Part shown: positions 54,401-64,000 of the stretch, piece after piece | Layout of the letters: the number at the start of each line of letters is the position of its first letter | Numbering within the stretch: position 1 is the stretch's first letter | Source of the DNA: Panicum virgatum | Lineage: Eukaryota; Streptophyta; Magnoliopsida; Poales; Poaceae | DNA: 64,000 nucleotides | Direction: 5' to 3' | NCBI RefSeq assembly: GCF_016808335.1 | Contig: NC_053149.1 | Span: 12,885,714-12,949,713 of the forward strand | Translations under genes and position numbers: made by a program | The notes under the pieces: generated by a model | What the model saw: only the letters and a program-made list of their open reading frames with translations | Databases searched by the model: none | Told to the model about the DNA's origin: nothing

Positions 54401-55103
54401 CGTTTATGACGTGAATGGATATCGCTTCCACACAATGACATACGAGCAGAGTCGACCCAATCGAAGAACCACTAATACCGGCGTTTTTACGCCAGGTCAA
54501 GACAGAGTTGAGTATTACGGAAGAGTTGAAAAAATATACGAACTCAAGTTTTATGGTTCTGTACCGCTCACTCCAGTCATTTTCAAATGCCATTGGTTTG
54601 ATCCAACATTAACAAGACATACCCCTAGTGTTGGTCTAGTCGAAATTCGACAGGATTCAACGTTGCAAGGTGAAGATGTGTACATTGTGGCTCAACAAGC
54701 CATACAAGTTTATTATCTCTCATACCCGTGCCAAACCGACCACCGTCTTTGGGGTTGGGATGTTGTGTATAAAGTATCGTCACACGGCAAACTACCTCTC
54801 CCAAACAATGAAGATTACAACAATGATAGAGAGGTTTTTCAAGAAGAGGGGCTACAAGGGAGTTTTTAGATAGACTTATCCGACGAGATTGGAATGGAAG
54901 TCGACAATGAAAGGGAAGTTGACGAGGAAGGTGGAGATGAGGTTCAAAATATTCAGGACTTACAATTACTAGAGCGACTATGTTTAGGCAGAGACAGTGA
55001 AGACAACATTCCTCCTTCAGATTCTGCTGGTTATGTTGACATAGCTGATAGTGTTGATGAGGATTACGATCCAGTTAATCCCAATTATGATGACTACTTC
55101 TAA
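51494..55103 (+). pseudogene. CACTA transposase (TNPD/tnp2 type), frameshifted
   Basis: The frame 51494-52945 carries an N-terminal transposase-associated domain (MDDREWMYTGR, then FMWCPCKSCGN). The tnp2 core follows with LPEDHILPKTMYQATKIL, CPNGCILF, YCPKCKASRF, VALATDGFNPYGMM and CPTCKATLQF. A run of 11 G residues at 52843-52853 moves the sequence out of frame; the homologous continuation (KYLSFDKHRQFLPADHPF) is in another frame. A stop lies at 53008-53010, followed by changes near 53145 and 53690. Downstream are DUF4218-like (PPAFFNLMQHLLLHLPYEA) and DUF4216-like (GLVEIRQDSTLQGEDVYIVA) regions and an acidic tail at 54894-55103. The protein is therefore not made intact from this copy. Confidence 0.9.
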
Positions 55104-55239
55104 AACATGTAGGACTCGCAATATTTAATATGTATTATGCTAATTTGTAGTTATATTTTCTTTATTTTCATTTATTTGCAAGTATTGTTTATCCTGACTA
55201 ATTCGTTCACTCCTTTTGATTTCAGGTAACTAAACAAAG

Positions 55240-57362
55240 ATGCCAGGCGGTCACAAGATGACTTGGCTGAGCTCCTTGTACAGAGGCAGTGGTGGAGGAG
55301 GCGGCAGTGGGTCTGATGCACCCGAGGGGTCCGGGAGCCGTAGTGTTCGCAAAGGTGGTGGAGGAGGGGGAGGTAAAGGGAGACGGAGAGGGAGGGGTGG
55401 AGGAGGAGGTAGTGGGAGTGGTGGAGGAGGTAAGGTGAGGAGGGGAGGAGGGAGAGGACCCCTTCTCCTGTAGAGGAGGAGGAGGAGGAGGAGGAGGAGG
55501 AGGAGGAGCACGTGGAGGGGGACGAGGAGGAGGACGAGGAGGAGGACGAGGAGGGGGCGGCAGGAGATGAGCGGGTGGTGTGGTTGCGTGGACCGTCACA
55601 ACTCCCGCGACGTCCGATACCTCTAGCGAGACGCCCGATGATTCGGCCACTAGAGCCTAAGTAAGTATGTTAGTACTTATTTATTATGCATTACATATAT
55701 TTAAAATTGCAATACTAACTAAAATTTTACCTTAAACACTCTTGCAGGGGGTGGTGTTTTGTGCAGCCTGGTGAGCATAAACGGAAGCCCAAAGGTATCT
55801 TGGGTCTTTTGTGCCGGCTGCACTTCCCCGGACTCATGATGCATGCCGGGGTGCTGGAGCCGGCATACACGTGGGACCACTACATGGCCAGCCCGGACGC
55901 TACTGATCGTGAAGGAAGGAACTTTACCACCAAAGCGAGGCGGGTGGTCGGGGAGTTGTGGGTAAGTCATCCTCGCACTAAATTGTTAGAAATATCACAT
56001 TATGTTTCAATTTTTGGAATAAGGATTGCAATTATCTTGTGGGTATATATGCAGGATTTCTACAGGTGCGAGGAAGGCTATGAGGCCCCGGGTGAACGAG
56101 CGGGCTCACCAGGCTTGCTACAAGCTGGTGAAGGACATGCACTACGAGGCGCGTGTCCATGCCGTCATTGTGTACTGCGCCGAGTTCGAGAAGAGGAGTG
56201 TCAAGAAACCAGCCGCAAAGGACATCTTTCTCACGCGAGACCAGTACTTAAGGGTAAATAAATGCCATATCTACTCATTTATCTTGTATTTGATATTACA
56301 ATATGTCATGCCCTTCATTACGTTTAGGTGCCTCCGAACTGGTGTGCAAACAAGGCCGAGTGCTGGTCTATGATGGTGGACAAGTGGATCAGCGAGGATT
56401 GGGCCCGCCAGCACGCCTTATGCCGGGAGCGCCGCTTGATGATGCCGGGTCCGGCACATCATCAAGGGAGCCTTAGCCTCGGCGAGTACAAGAATACTTG
56501 GGTAAGTTCACTAATTTCTTCATTCTTTCTAAAGCTATATTTTTTAATTCTTACTAATCATCTTGTTGACTTCTTGGCAGTCGGAGTCTCATCCAGGCCA
56601 GTCTTGCAACGACTTCACGGCGTACGCCATGTCTCACATGGGCAGGGCGACGTCGGACGTGGCCTACAACCCGGCGGCTCCACCAGAGGCCTACACAAAC
56701 CCAAGCATCCACGCGCGCATCAATGCATACACGGAGGTGGGAAGGGCGCTCCACGGGGAGACTTGGGATCCGACCACCGCGCCACTCTCCGGAGAAGCCA
56801 TCATGAGGGTGGGACAAGGGAAGAAGCACGGGAGGTACTTGATCGCCAACAGCTTGGTCGACACGGCGAGTACGCCCAGTCTCTCGCAGCTTAGGGCAAG
56901 TACCACCGACTCGACCCCGCCCATACGCCCACGGCCTGAGACTTCAGTGGCCAGCGTGCACCAGAGACAGGTTAGTTTAGATTTAGTTGCCGTTCTATGA
57001 TTAAAATGAAACTTTGCTTCGTATTGTAACATGGAGGTTTAAATCTTGTAGGCCGAGATGGAGGCTAAGTTTGAGGAGGAGAGGAGGTGCCGAATGGAGA
57101 TCGAGGCCAAGCTGGAGCAGGAGCGGAAGCTGAGGGAGGAGCAGTCGGTTATGTTGCACAGCATGGTCACCTGGATGCAAGGACTTGGCGCGTCGATGAA
57201 CTATGCGACGCCGCCTCCTCCCTTTGCCTTACCAGCTCAGCCTTACTTTCCTGCCGGACCTTCTGAAACTCCCGTTAGTATGCTTTGTTTGTAAATATTA
57301 ATTATTATATTTGTGTTATTCTTACTCAAATTATGTGTTTCTATTTGCAGAATCAGTCGTGA
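55240..57362 (+). pseudogene. Second CACTA gene (TNPA-like / plant transposase family), seven exons
   Basis: Exons read as 55240-55660, 55748-55961, 56055-56253, 56328-56501, 56581-56970, 57052-57273 and 57351-57362 with good GT-AG sites. The first exon encodes a Gly/Arg-rich N-terminus, then a Glu-rich run from a GAG microsatellite (55473-55510). The frame changes between the two. Later exons give HKRKPKGILGLLCRLHFPGL, RAHQACYKLVKDMHYEARVH, VPPNWCANKAECWSMMVDKW and a C-terminal coiled coil (AKLEQERKLREEQSVMLHSM). Exon 3 changes frame shortly after its start. This layout matches the second gene of plant CACTA elements, whose product binds the subterminal motifs. Two frame changes suggest decay. 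Confidence 0.75.
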
Positions 57363-57737
57363 AACGCATCGAACGACCCTCCTCCGGACCAGAACTCGCC
57401 GGCGGCTCCGTGGAAATCTTGCCCCCCCCCCCCTACCTGACCGTGAGTGACACCTACTCGTAGCTTGTACACTAGTGGACTTGGCGCGTCGATGGACTCT
57501 TAGCTTGTGGACATATTTTATGTATTGGACTTTATATATGTGATAGACTCGTTCTATGTGATGTATTGTCTATCGGACTAGTGATATATGTGATGGACTC
57601 GTTATTTGTATCGATGCTATTGTTGTATTTATCAATTATATATTTATTGTTATAACTGCCTGTAATGTCCCTGCATTTATATATATTGTTGTTGTATTTA
57701 TATTGAAAAATAGAGAAAAAAGAAAAAAAATGTGTCA

Positions 57738-58220
57738 ACTTTGCCGAGTGCTTATGCAAAAACACTCGGCAAAGTGACCTTCACATGTCAGCAGAACATC
57801 CACTTTGCCGAGTGCTAAAGTCCTGGCACTCGGCAAAGATTTGAAAGTTTGCCGAGTGCCAAGACCCAGCACTCGGCAAAGCGACCACGTGGCGGGACCC
57901 TGGGCGGCCGTTTTGCCGAGTGCCAGCCGCTAGACACTCGGCAAAGATTTGAAAGTTTACCGAGTCCCAGACCCAGCACTCGGCAAAACGACCACATGGC
58001 GGGACCCTTGGCGGCCGTTTTGCCGAGTGCCTGCCGTTAGGCACTCGGCAAAGATGCCGCCCAGGGTCGCGCCACGTGGCTCCTATGCCGAGTGCCCGAA
58101 ATCCGACACTCGGCAAAGACCACTGTGCCGTGGAAAGCTTTGTCGAGTGTTACACTCGGCAAAGAGTTTGCCGAGTGCAAACTAGCCTTTGCCGAGTGTA
58201 ACCGGCACTCGGCAAAGCGG
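57738..58220. repeat. Right subterminal repeat array of the CACTA element
   Basis: About fifteen copies of TTTGCCGAGTGC or its complement lie in head-to-head pairs. They are separated by spacers with a recurring CCACGTGGCGGGACCCT-type phrase (three related copies at about 57886, 57989 and 58068). The array is longer than the left array. Confidence 0.9.
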
Positions 58221-58238
58221 CTGAATCCGGTAGTGGAT

Positions 58239-59640
58239 TCATACACGTACACGAGTTTTACTGTCAGTAAATCCTGCCCGAACAAGTCTGAATTAATTCT
58301 TTTATAAACTCCATCTGTTTGAAATTACTCTTTTCATCTCTTACTAGGAGATGTGCCGGTGCGTTGTTATATAGGATGTCATATAAATACATATATTATA
58401 CATCATATATTTTTTATAACAACACAATACATATCGGTTGAGGACTTCGGTTTTTTTTTCTATTTTACTTGACAAACGCTAATTCTAAATAATTCCAGAT
58501 CCTTAACTTAGAATATGGTCACTAGGATTACGATCAGGATTCTTATTGGCAGACCAAGAAATCTGCTTTAGTAATATACTAGCAAATATGCATGTGCATT
58601 GCTATGGGTTAAAACTCTATTCATGATGCTTCTTGATAGTAGGGTGGATCTTCTACCATCTTATACCTTTTCTTACATTAATTTCGCATGTGACACTTAA
58701 AAATAATCATTTTTTTTAATATGGCCTAAAATAGCTTAAAAATTGAGGGTTCAGATATATAGCGCAGTTAGACCTGATAATTCGTCGGCCAGATCACTTC
58801 TGGTTTCGAGTCAAAAAAATGTTGGCCCGTGCCCGACTCATGACATGGTTGGGTCGGGTCGAGTCAGGGTTGGGTCGGGTTGGCCCGTATTTTTGTATGT
58901 AATTTTCGGATTGATGTGGGTTTTTTTGAGTTTCGGGTCAAATATTTCGGCCCGTACCCAAACCGTCACTTGGTCAAATCGGGTCGGTTTTTTTTTGGAA
59001 TGGGTTGGGTTGGGCAAGTTCTATGACATCTTCAGCGGACTTCAAATCACCGGTGGCTTTACATGTGGACTCACGTTCTTCTCAAGCCTAATTGTGCCTA
59101 CAGCACCCCTATGCCCCTAGATCAACATCTCATCAAACCTCAGTCGATAACTTGATTCATGATCTATCTAAATTATCTCTAAAATGGGCTTCAAGTTTAT
59201 ATGTAAATTAGGCTTTTTTAAGCATCACTCACTGCTTATATATATATGCAAAACATTCTAACTGAATTAGTGAAATGTTTGCTCATTTCTCTTGAAGAGG
59301 AGACAACACTCGTAAATGTGCATATACTCCAAATAAAACATATACATCTTGTACTAAAACACTTGTCAGGTTCCAGAAATTTAAAGCTGGTTAGATAATT
59401 AAAATTTTAAGTGTAATAAGGGCTAATAAACTTAGTTTTATCACATAGCTAGCCCTCGTATATTGTTTCAAAATTTGTGTGCGCTATGACCAACTCGCCG
59501 ACCAGAGCAGGGTTTGTACTGCTACCTCCGCCACAAAATCTATGATGACGAGCTGGTGTCCGTCACTACCACTGAATCTACGACGGCAAGGAGGCTCGGA
59601 CCGTCGCACGCCGTTGGGCTAACTTTTCTTGTACATATTT
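58239..59640. other. Intergenic sequence without recognised genes
   Basis: Only fragments of dispersed repeats are visible. ACTAGCAAATATGCATGTGCA near 58576 and AGATGTGCCGGTGCGTTG near 58350 resemble a repeat family common in grasses. A GGGTCGGGTC-type low-complexity stretch lies at 58850-59020. No gene is supported. Confidence 0.5.
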
Positions 59641-59655
59641 TCTACCGCCTTAATT

Positions 59656-60326
59656 TTTTTTAGAGAAAAGGATGTTCCCGCTTTATTTCAGAGAAACAAA
59701 GCCCAAGGTTACGGTTCACAACAGAGTACAGCAAAGTTCAACAGAAACATCTAAGTGCTCTGAACAGAATTATGAACGGCCTGCGACAGCGGCTTAGAGC
59801 CAAACGGATTGACTACTTGAACGTGATCAGATGGAGCCACATCCGGCGTTGCCGGTGTAGTTGCGTCACTCCAGGTCACCTGCCGAGTTGAGGCTGCCGA
59901 ACTTGATTGTAGGGCCATCTTGGAGCTTGAGGATATTGCACTCAGACCACCCCAGGCGATGCGTAGAGCGAGGTTGGTGCAGACTGGTTGTAAGGTCCTC
60001 CACCACAAGATCGAACGCCTGCGAGTCTGCATTCTTGCACACCACTCGCCAGCGCTTCAATGTTCAGATAAGTTTCAGCATTATGACTTTCTCGTTTCTC
60101 TATATCTCCCCCTGAAAACAAAGATCATTACGAGTTGTCCAAATGCACCACATCAATGCAGCGCAACAAGTATTCAAGATGACATTCTTTTTATTGCTAA
60201 TCCACCATCTAGCTACTGCTTCAAAGTCAGAGCCTATAATTTTGTCAAAGATTTTAGAGAGGTGACCCCACATAACCGTGGAAACACAGCAATCAAAGAA
60301 TAAATGGTGCACAGTTTTAATTAAGC
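59656..60326 (-). mobile_element. 5'-truncated L1-type LINE, 671 bp
   Basis: The 15-bp target duplication TCTACCGCCTTAATT is at 59641-59655 and 60327-60341. A short T run at the low-coordinate end corresponds to the poly(A) tail of a minus-strand element. The minus-strand frame 60100-60312 encodes the terminal zinc-binding-domain region (HLFFDC, ARWWISNKKN, MWCIWTTRNDLCFQG) of a plant L1 ORF2. Confidence 0.88.
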
Positions 60327-60341
60327 TCTACCGCCTTAATT

Positions 60342-60767
60342 AAGTGGCAGAGCTTCTGCTTTTTGTTTTTTAAAAAAAAGGGGCTCGCGCGCAGCTCTCC
60401 CCCTCCGGCCACTTCGTTTTCCTATATCAAAATTGCTCCGTCATAGTTACAAACGCGCGCGATATTAAACATAGATGAGCAGACACCACCGGCGATAGGG
60501 CAGTCTCCATCCCCGGCGGCCTTGCTTAGGGTCTTCCGGGTCCTCGCGGCCGCCGGCTCCGGCGAGCCGGCAGCCCCTATCTAACCGGCGGTGTTTCTCT
60601 CCAATGCCGTTCAAGGTGTCTTCTTCCATGAGACATGCACTTCGGCAGTGTACGGCCAAGGATCATACCTCGTCCTTCAGTCCTTGGATCCAGCTGAGAT
60701 CAGATCGAAGTTCAGGCTTGCACAAGAAGAGTTAGCTTGTTGTTCTAGGGCTAATCTCCGTCCTGCA
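60342..60767 (+). other. Probable 5' leader of the right-hand L1 element
   Basis: No gene is visible. The C- and G-rich sequence from about 60380 leads to the ORF1 start at 60768. The exact 5' end of the element is not identifiable without a second copy. Confidence 0.35.
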
Positions 60768-63638
60768 ATGGGGAAATTCTGGGACTCCGAGTCCGAGTCC
60801 GATTGCGAGGATCGTGGTGTTGGTGCTGATCGGGAAACGCCTCAGTTTCACTCAGATTCTTTGGCCGCTGCTGGTGTTCACGGCAATTTGATGCCATCGC
60901 TCGTTCAGAAGCTTGTGCACCCGTCCACGGGTACAAGGCAGTCGGCCTGCCCAGTTCCAGCGAAGGTCCCTCTATCCCCATCTCTGAGGATGCAAACCTC
61001 CATGGAAGAAGATGTGGAAGGGCCCTCTTCCCCCAAAGCGGGTGTCTCCGGCGAGATCTTTCGGCGACGTACTTCTGCCGGCGCTGGAAGCCGCCGTGGG
61101 GAGTCCGACGAGCAGGGCGGATCACGATCCGTTTTCTCCGCTGGTTCAAATTTCAAACGGATTGGCCAAGCCCACGTCGTGTACACGTCATCTTTCCCGT
61201 GACATGTTGTTCCCACGTCATCAGGCGCCCGCACCAGAGCTAAGTCACGGGGGTACCGATCCTAATTGGGCGAAACCTAATCGCCGCCTCGTGAGGTCGA
61301 TCCTCGTTCCTGACCCTCTTCCCTGCAAAACCTACGCCGCGGTGGTCATGGCCGGAGGTCCGGGCGCTCGTCGTGCTGATCATGCACCCGGCCGTCGTGC
61401 GCGTGGGCGTGCTGCGCTTGGTCATCCACGGGGGCGAGGGAATCCAGGCCAAGGCGCGGCCGATTTTGCCGCTGGAGGGCGCGGCGGTGGTCCAGCAAAT
61501 TCTGGTGGACGCGGCACAAATCCGCGCGGCGTAAGCGCTGGCCAACGCCTCCCAGTCCTTTCCTGGTCGCGGTGGTGGACGTGAACAGGGTGGACGTTGT
61601 AGGGATCGGGAAGATACTCAGGCTGGTGATGCTGCGTTTCAGGTTGCCAATACTGATACTGCAGTCCCTGCAATAGGGCAAGCAAAAGAGGAAGCGCAAG
61701 GAAGAGACAGCTTTCAAACTTGATTGTACGATCTTTTCAGAGGAGCATTACACTAGCAAGTGTCCGCAACTCCGTGGTCCTAAACCGACGGTATCGTATT
61801 GTGGTGCTGCCACGGATGGTCTTGGTTTCTTCAATATTCAAGCTGCGAGGCCGTATCATATTGTTCAGAACACACATGCAAATGTCTCTGCTTTGATCAC
61901 AGTGGACGAGGGGACAGTTTTGGCGGATTTGCTTAGGTCCGAGCTAGCGAGAATTATTCCTGTGCAGTGGGACTGGGTAGTGCAGGAACATGGAGATAAT
62001 TCCTACCTTGTCCTGTTTCCTTCAAAGGAAGAGCTTGAGAGAATGGTTGCCATACAGTCACTACAAAAAAACAAAGAGGGTGTTCTGATTTTTGAGGAGT
62101 TTGATGCAGAAGTTAAGCCTATCAAGGTTTTGGACCAAGTGTGGCTAACTGTGACTAATGTCCCTACTCCCCTCCGGGCTTTCTTGCCTCTGTGGGCAGT
62201 GGGTTCGGTGGTGGGCGCCACTCAGAAAGTGGTCATGCATCATCTTCGTCGTACAGGGGAAGTGCGCATTCTATTGGCAGTGTTGGATGTCAAGGATATC
62301 CCAAAGAAGGCAGATATATGCGTCAATAGGAGCATTTTTAGGGTGTACTTTAAGGTTGATGAAGTGGTACTTGATGACTCCTTTAACCCAGAGGATGATG
62401 ATTTATTGGGTGACGATGCCGGTAATGGGATAAATGATGATATCCACAATGATGCCGATGGCAGTGGTGACCATCAGATGGAGGATGCAACAGATGGTTC
62501 TGTTCCAAAGGCTGCAGGCTCACAGGACCAACACTCAAGTAAACCTGCCCAAGATTTGAATCAGCAACAGCAAGATGCATTAATTGATGAGGTCCTTGAC
62601 TTAGCCTGTGAGCAGCTGATTAATGAGATTAGTGTTAAGGTTATGGTTGAGACTGATGGTGGTGATAGGCCGTATTCACCGCCAACTGCTGAGGATTACG
62701 CAACCTGTGGTGCTTTGGTGGATTCTTCAAAGACAGGTGCATCCTTTGCTTCGGAGATGCCAGCCCCTGTGCTGGGCACGTCTGATTCACCAGATACGGT
62801 TGTAGGGGAGGCATCGAGCACTACATCCCCGGGGTTTGCTGCACAGGAGGTGTTGCCCTCGTTGGTTCAAGAGGGATTCCAGAGTCAGGCGGGAGATCTC
62901 AGCGCCTCAGATGGTGATACTCCGAGGCAGGTGCCTGTTGGGCCTTGTCCCGAGCAGCCTCCTACTGTGCTTGTTGGTGGTGTGGGCGTTGCCGGCTCTA
63001 TTCCCGAGAGGATGCCGACGGATGGCAATGCTGCGACTGCTGCACTGTTCCTACAGGAGGAGCTTACCGTTGCTGCGCCCGAGGAGGGGGTTTCACTGGT
63101 CATTCCTCAGGTGGAGACGGTTGCTGAAGAGATTCCCAGAGTGGACTTGAAGATGCCTGCTGCTCAGCCCGAGGCCAAAGGCGGGAATGTACTGAGAGCT
63201 GACATTCTCAAACCCACCACTATTCGTAGAAGCTGTAGATCTAAAGCAAAGGTAGATGAACATACCCTACAGAAAACTGAGCGGATGGCTGCTAAAAAGA
63301 ACCTTGAATCTCCAGGTACATCTTTTACCAGCTTTTCTGATTCGCGTATTGTTTCAAACCTTGGTAGGGTAGGCATCAACTTAGGCTCTAGTGATGATAT
63401 TGTTAAAGCTTCTACTGTTTCTATCAAGAATCTTGAGATTGATAAATTGCTGGTTCAGGCCAATAAAAAAAGTAATTTAAAATCTGATAAATTACAACTT
63501 GACAGTGATGATGAGAGGGAAGCTAGACTCGATGCTGTTCTCAGCCACGCTTGTGGTAATCTAAATGAGAACATGCAGGATGTGGAGACTGATCTCATTA
63601 TTGACCTTTCTCCTGTCCATCGTAAGAAAAAAATCTAG
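60768..63638 (+). pseudogene. L1 ORF1 (DUF4283-type RNA-binding protein), frameshifted
   Basis: ATG at 60768 opens MGKFWDSESESDCED, a typical plant L1 ORF1 start. The frame shifts by one near 61012-61200 and returns to the first frame before 61690. A zinc-knuckle region reads DCTIFSEEHYTSKCP at about 61722-61766. The second cysteine of the expected C-x2-C-x3-H-x4-C is Phe (TTT at 61734-61736). The DUF4283-like block follows (VQEHGDNSYLVLFPSKEELE, VWLTVTNVPTPLRAF, YFKVDEVVLDDSF), then a long acidic linker ending at a TAG (63636-63638). Confidence 0.8.
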
Positions 63639-63658
63639 CACTGCCAAGAATCCTAAAA

Positions 63659-64000
63659 ATGGCAGACTCCCCAAGAAGCCAAAACCCCTTCAAAAATTGT
63701 TCTCAAATGAAAGGGGTATTCTGGAATAGCAGAGGTCTTGCAGACTTGGCTAAACACAGATTTTTGGCGGATTTAGTGAAGGAGGAGCAAATTAATTTCA
63801 TAGCTCTCTCTGAAACTGGCAGGGATGTTTTTCCAGATCATACCTTAAAGAATTTATGCGCGGGCCGGGATTTTCTCTGGCATTGTATGGCACCACATGG
63901 TCGATCTGGAGGCATCCTCTTGGGAGTGGATCTGAATGTTTTTGACATTGGAGCCATTGCTGAGGGAGATTTCTTTGTGAAATTTACCTTAAGATGCAAA
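63659..64000 (+). CDS. L1 ORF2 start: apurinic endonuclease domain, runs off the window
   Basis: ATG at 63659 lies 20 bases after the ORF1 stop and the frame is open to the window end. It reads MADSPRSQNPFKN, then MKGVFWNSRGLADLAKHRFL, INFIALSETGRD and RSGGILLGVDL. These are the N-terminal motifs of the L1 endonuclease: the WN-SRGL segment, the E in SETGR and the GGILLGV strand. An internal in-frame ATG at 63707 is an alternative start. Reverse transcriptase would lie beyond the window, so completeness is unknown. Confidence 0.85.
   Translation, partial: MADSPRSQNPFKNCSQMKGVFWNSRGLADLAKHRFLADLVKEEQINFIALSETGRDVFPDHTLKNLCAGRDFLWHCMAPHGRSGGILLGVDLNVFDIGAIAEGDFFVKFTLRCK

Larger units (their letters stand above)
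48806..58235 (+). mobile_element. CACTA (En/Spm) transposon, 9.43 kb
   Basis: The terminal repeats CACTACCGGA (48806) and its complement TCCGGTAGTG (58226-58235) are flanked by the 3-bp duplication GAT (48803-48805 and 58236-58238). Subterminal arrays of TTTGCCGAGTGCC and its complement GGCACTCGGCAAAG occupy 48824-49212 and 57738-58220, with an outlying cluster at 50196-50330. The body carries two plus-strand genes: a tnp2-type transposase region (51494-55103) and a second element-encoded gene (55240-57362). Frameshifts and stops in the transposase make it probably non-autonomous. Confidence 0.95.

Noticed and set aside
55222..55650. Proline-rich minus-strand frame
   Set aside because: It is the antisense of the Gly/Glu-coding GGA and GAG repeats in the second CACTA gene.

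Overview
This is nuclear DNA of a grass (Poaceae, probably a panicoid). The evidence is spliced genes with GT-AG introns, GC-rich first exons that grade to AT-rich 3' ends, plastid and mitochondrial targeting genes, a Stowaway MITE, and a CACTA element built from the TTTGCCGAGTGC subterminal repeat common in grasses. I can read three host genes to exon level: a HAD-type 5'-nucleotidase (7503-22741, 16 exons), the chloroplast lipid-transfer protein TGD4 (29961-33072, 5 exons) and mitochondrial ribosomal protein L3 (42651-46246, 5 exons). A fourth candidate is a single-exon membrane protein of unknown function on the minus strand (47546-48607).

Layout. 1-2769 holds the 5' part of a PLATZ-like zinc-finger gene. 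It has a tandemly duplicated first exon and is cut off by a MITE (2770-3035) and by the 3' end of a Ty1/copia element (3036-about 4630). A small CACTA-like element with a GC-rich core (4906-5683) and a MITE (6665-6991) precede the nucleotidase gene. The last intron of that gene (13814-22684) is 8.9 kb long. It contains a 5'-truncated RTE-type LINE with an 18-bp target duplication and, abutting it, a copia element with 105-bp LTRs and a 5-bp duplication; without them the intron would be about 224 bp. An almost complete hAT transposon (23800-29793, 8-bp duplication) sits 167 bp upstream of the TGD4 start codon. Its six-exon transposase gene is broken only by a solo LTR of 1,525 bp.

35600-41550 is a minus-strand patchwork. 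It contains exon-like pieces of a coiled-coil protein, one C-terminal exon of an ILR3-like bHLH factor, an L1 fragment and a GC-rich block; I read it as decayed or transduplicated gene fragments. After L3 come a Stowaway MITE (46937-47168), the membrane-protein gene, and a 9.43-kb CACTA element (48806-58235) carrying a frameshifted tnp2-type transposase and a second transposon gene. The right end holds a 5'-truncated L1 copy (59656-60326) and the 5' half of a larger L1 with ORF1 and the start of ORF2, running off the window.

The host genes are functionally unrelated housekeeping or organelle genes in a TE-rich neighbourhood, not an operon-like system. I found no convincing new biochemical system. 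The most informative features are the datable nested insertions, the hAT and CACTA insertions in gene promoters, a probable GC-AG intron in TGD4, and the mosaic of gene fragments. Exon boundaries were read by eye from frame continuity and splice consensus; no alignment or expression data were used.
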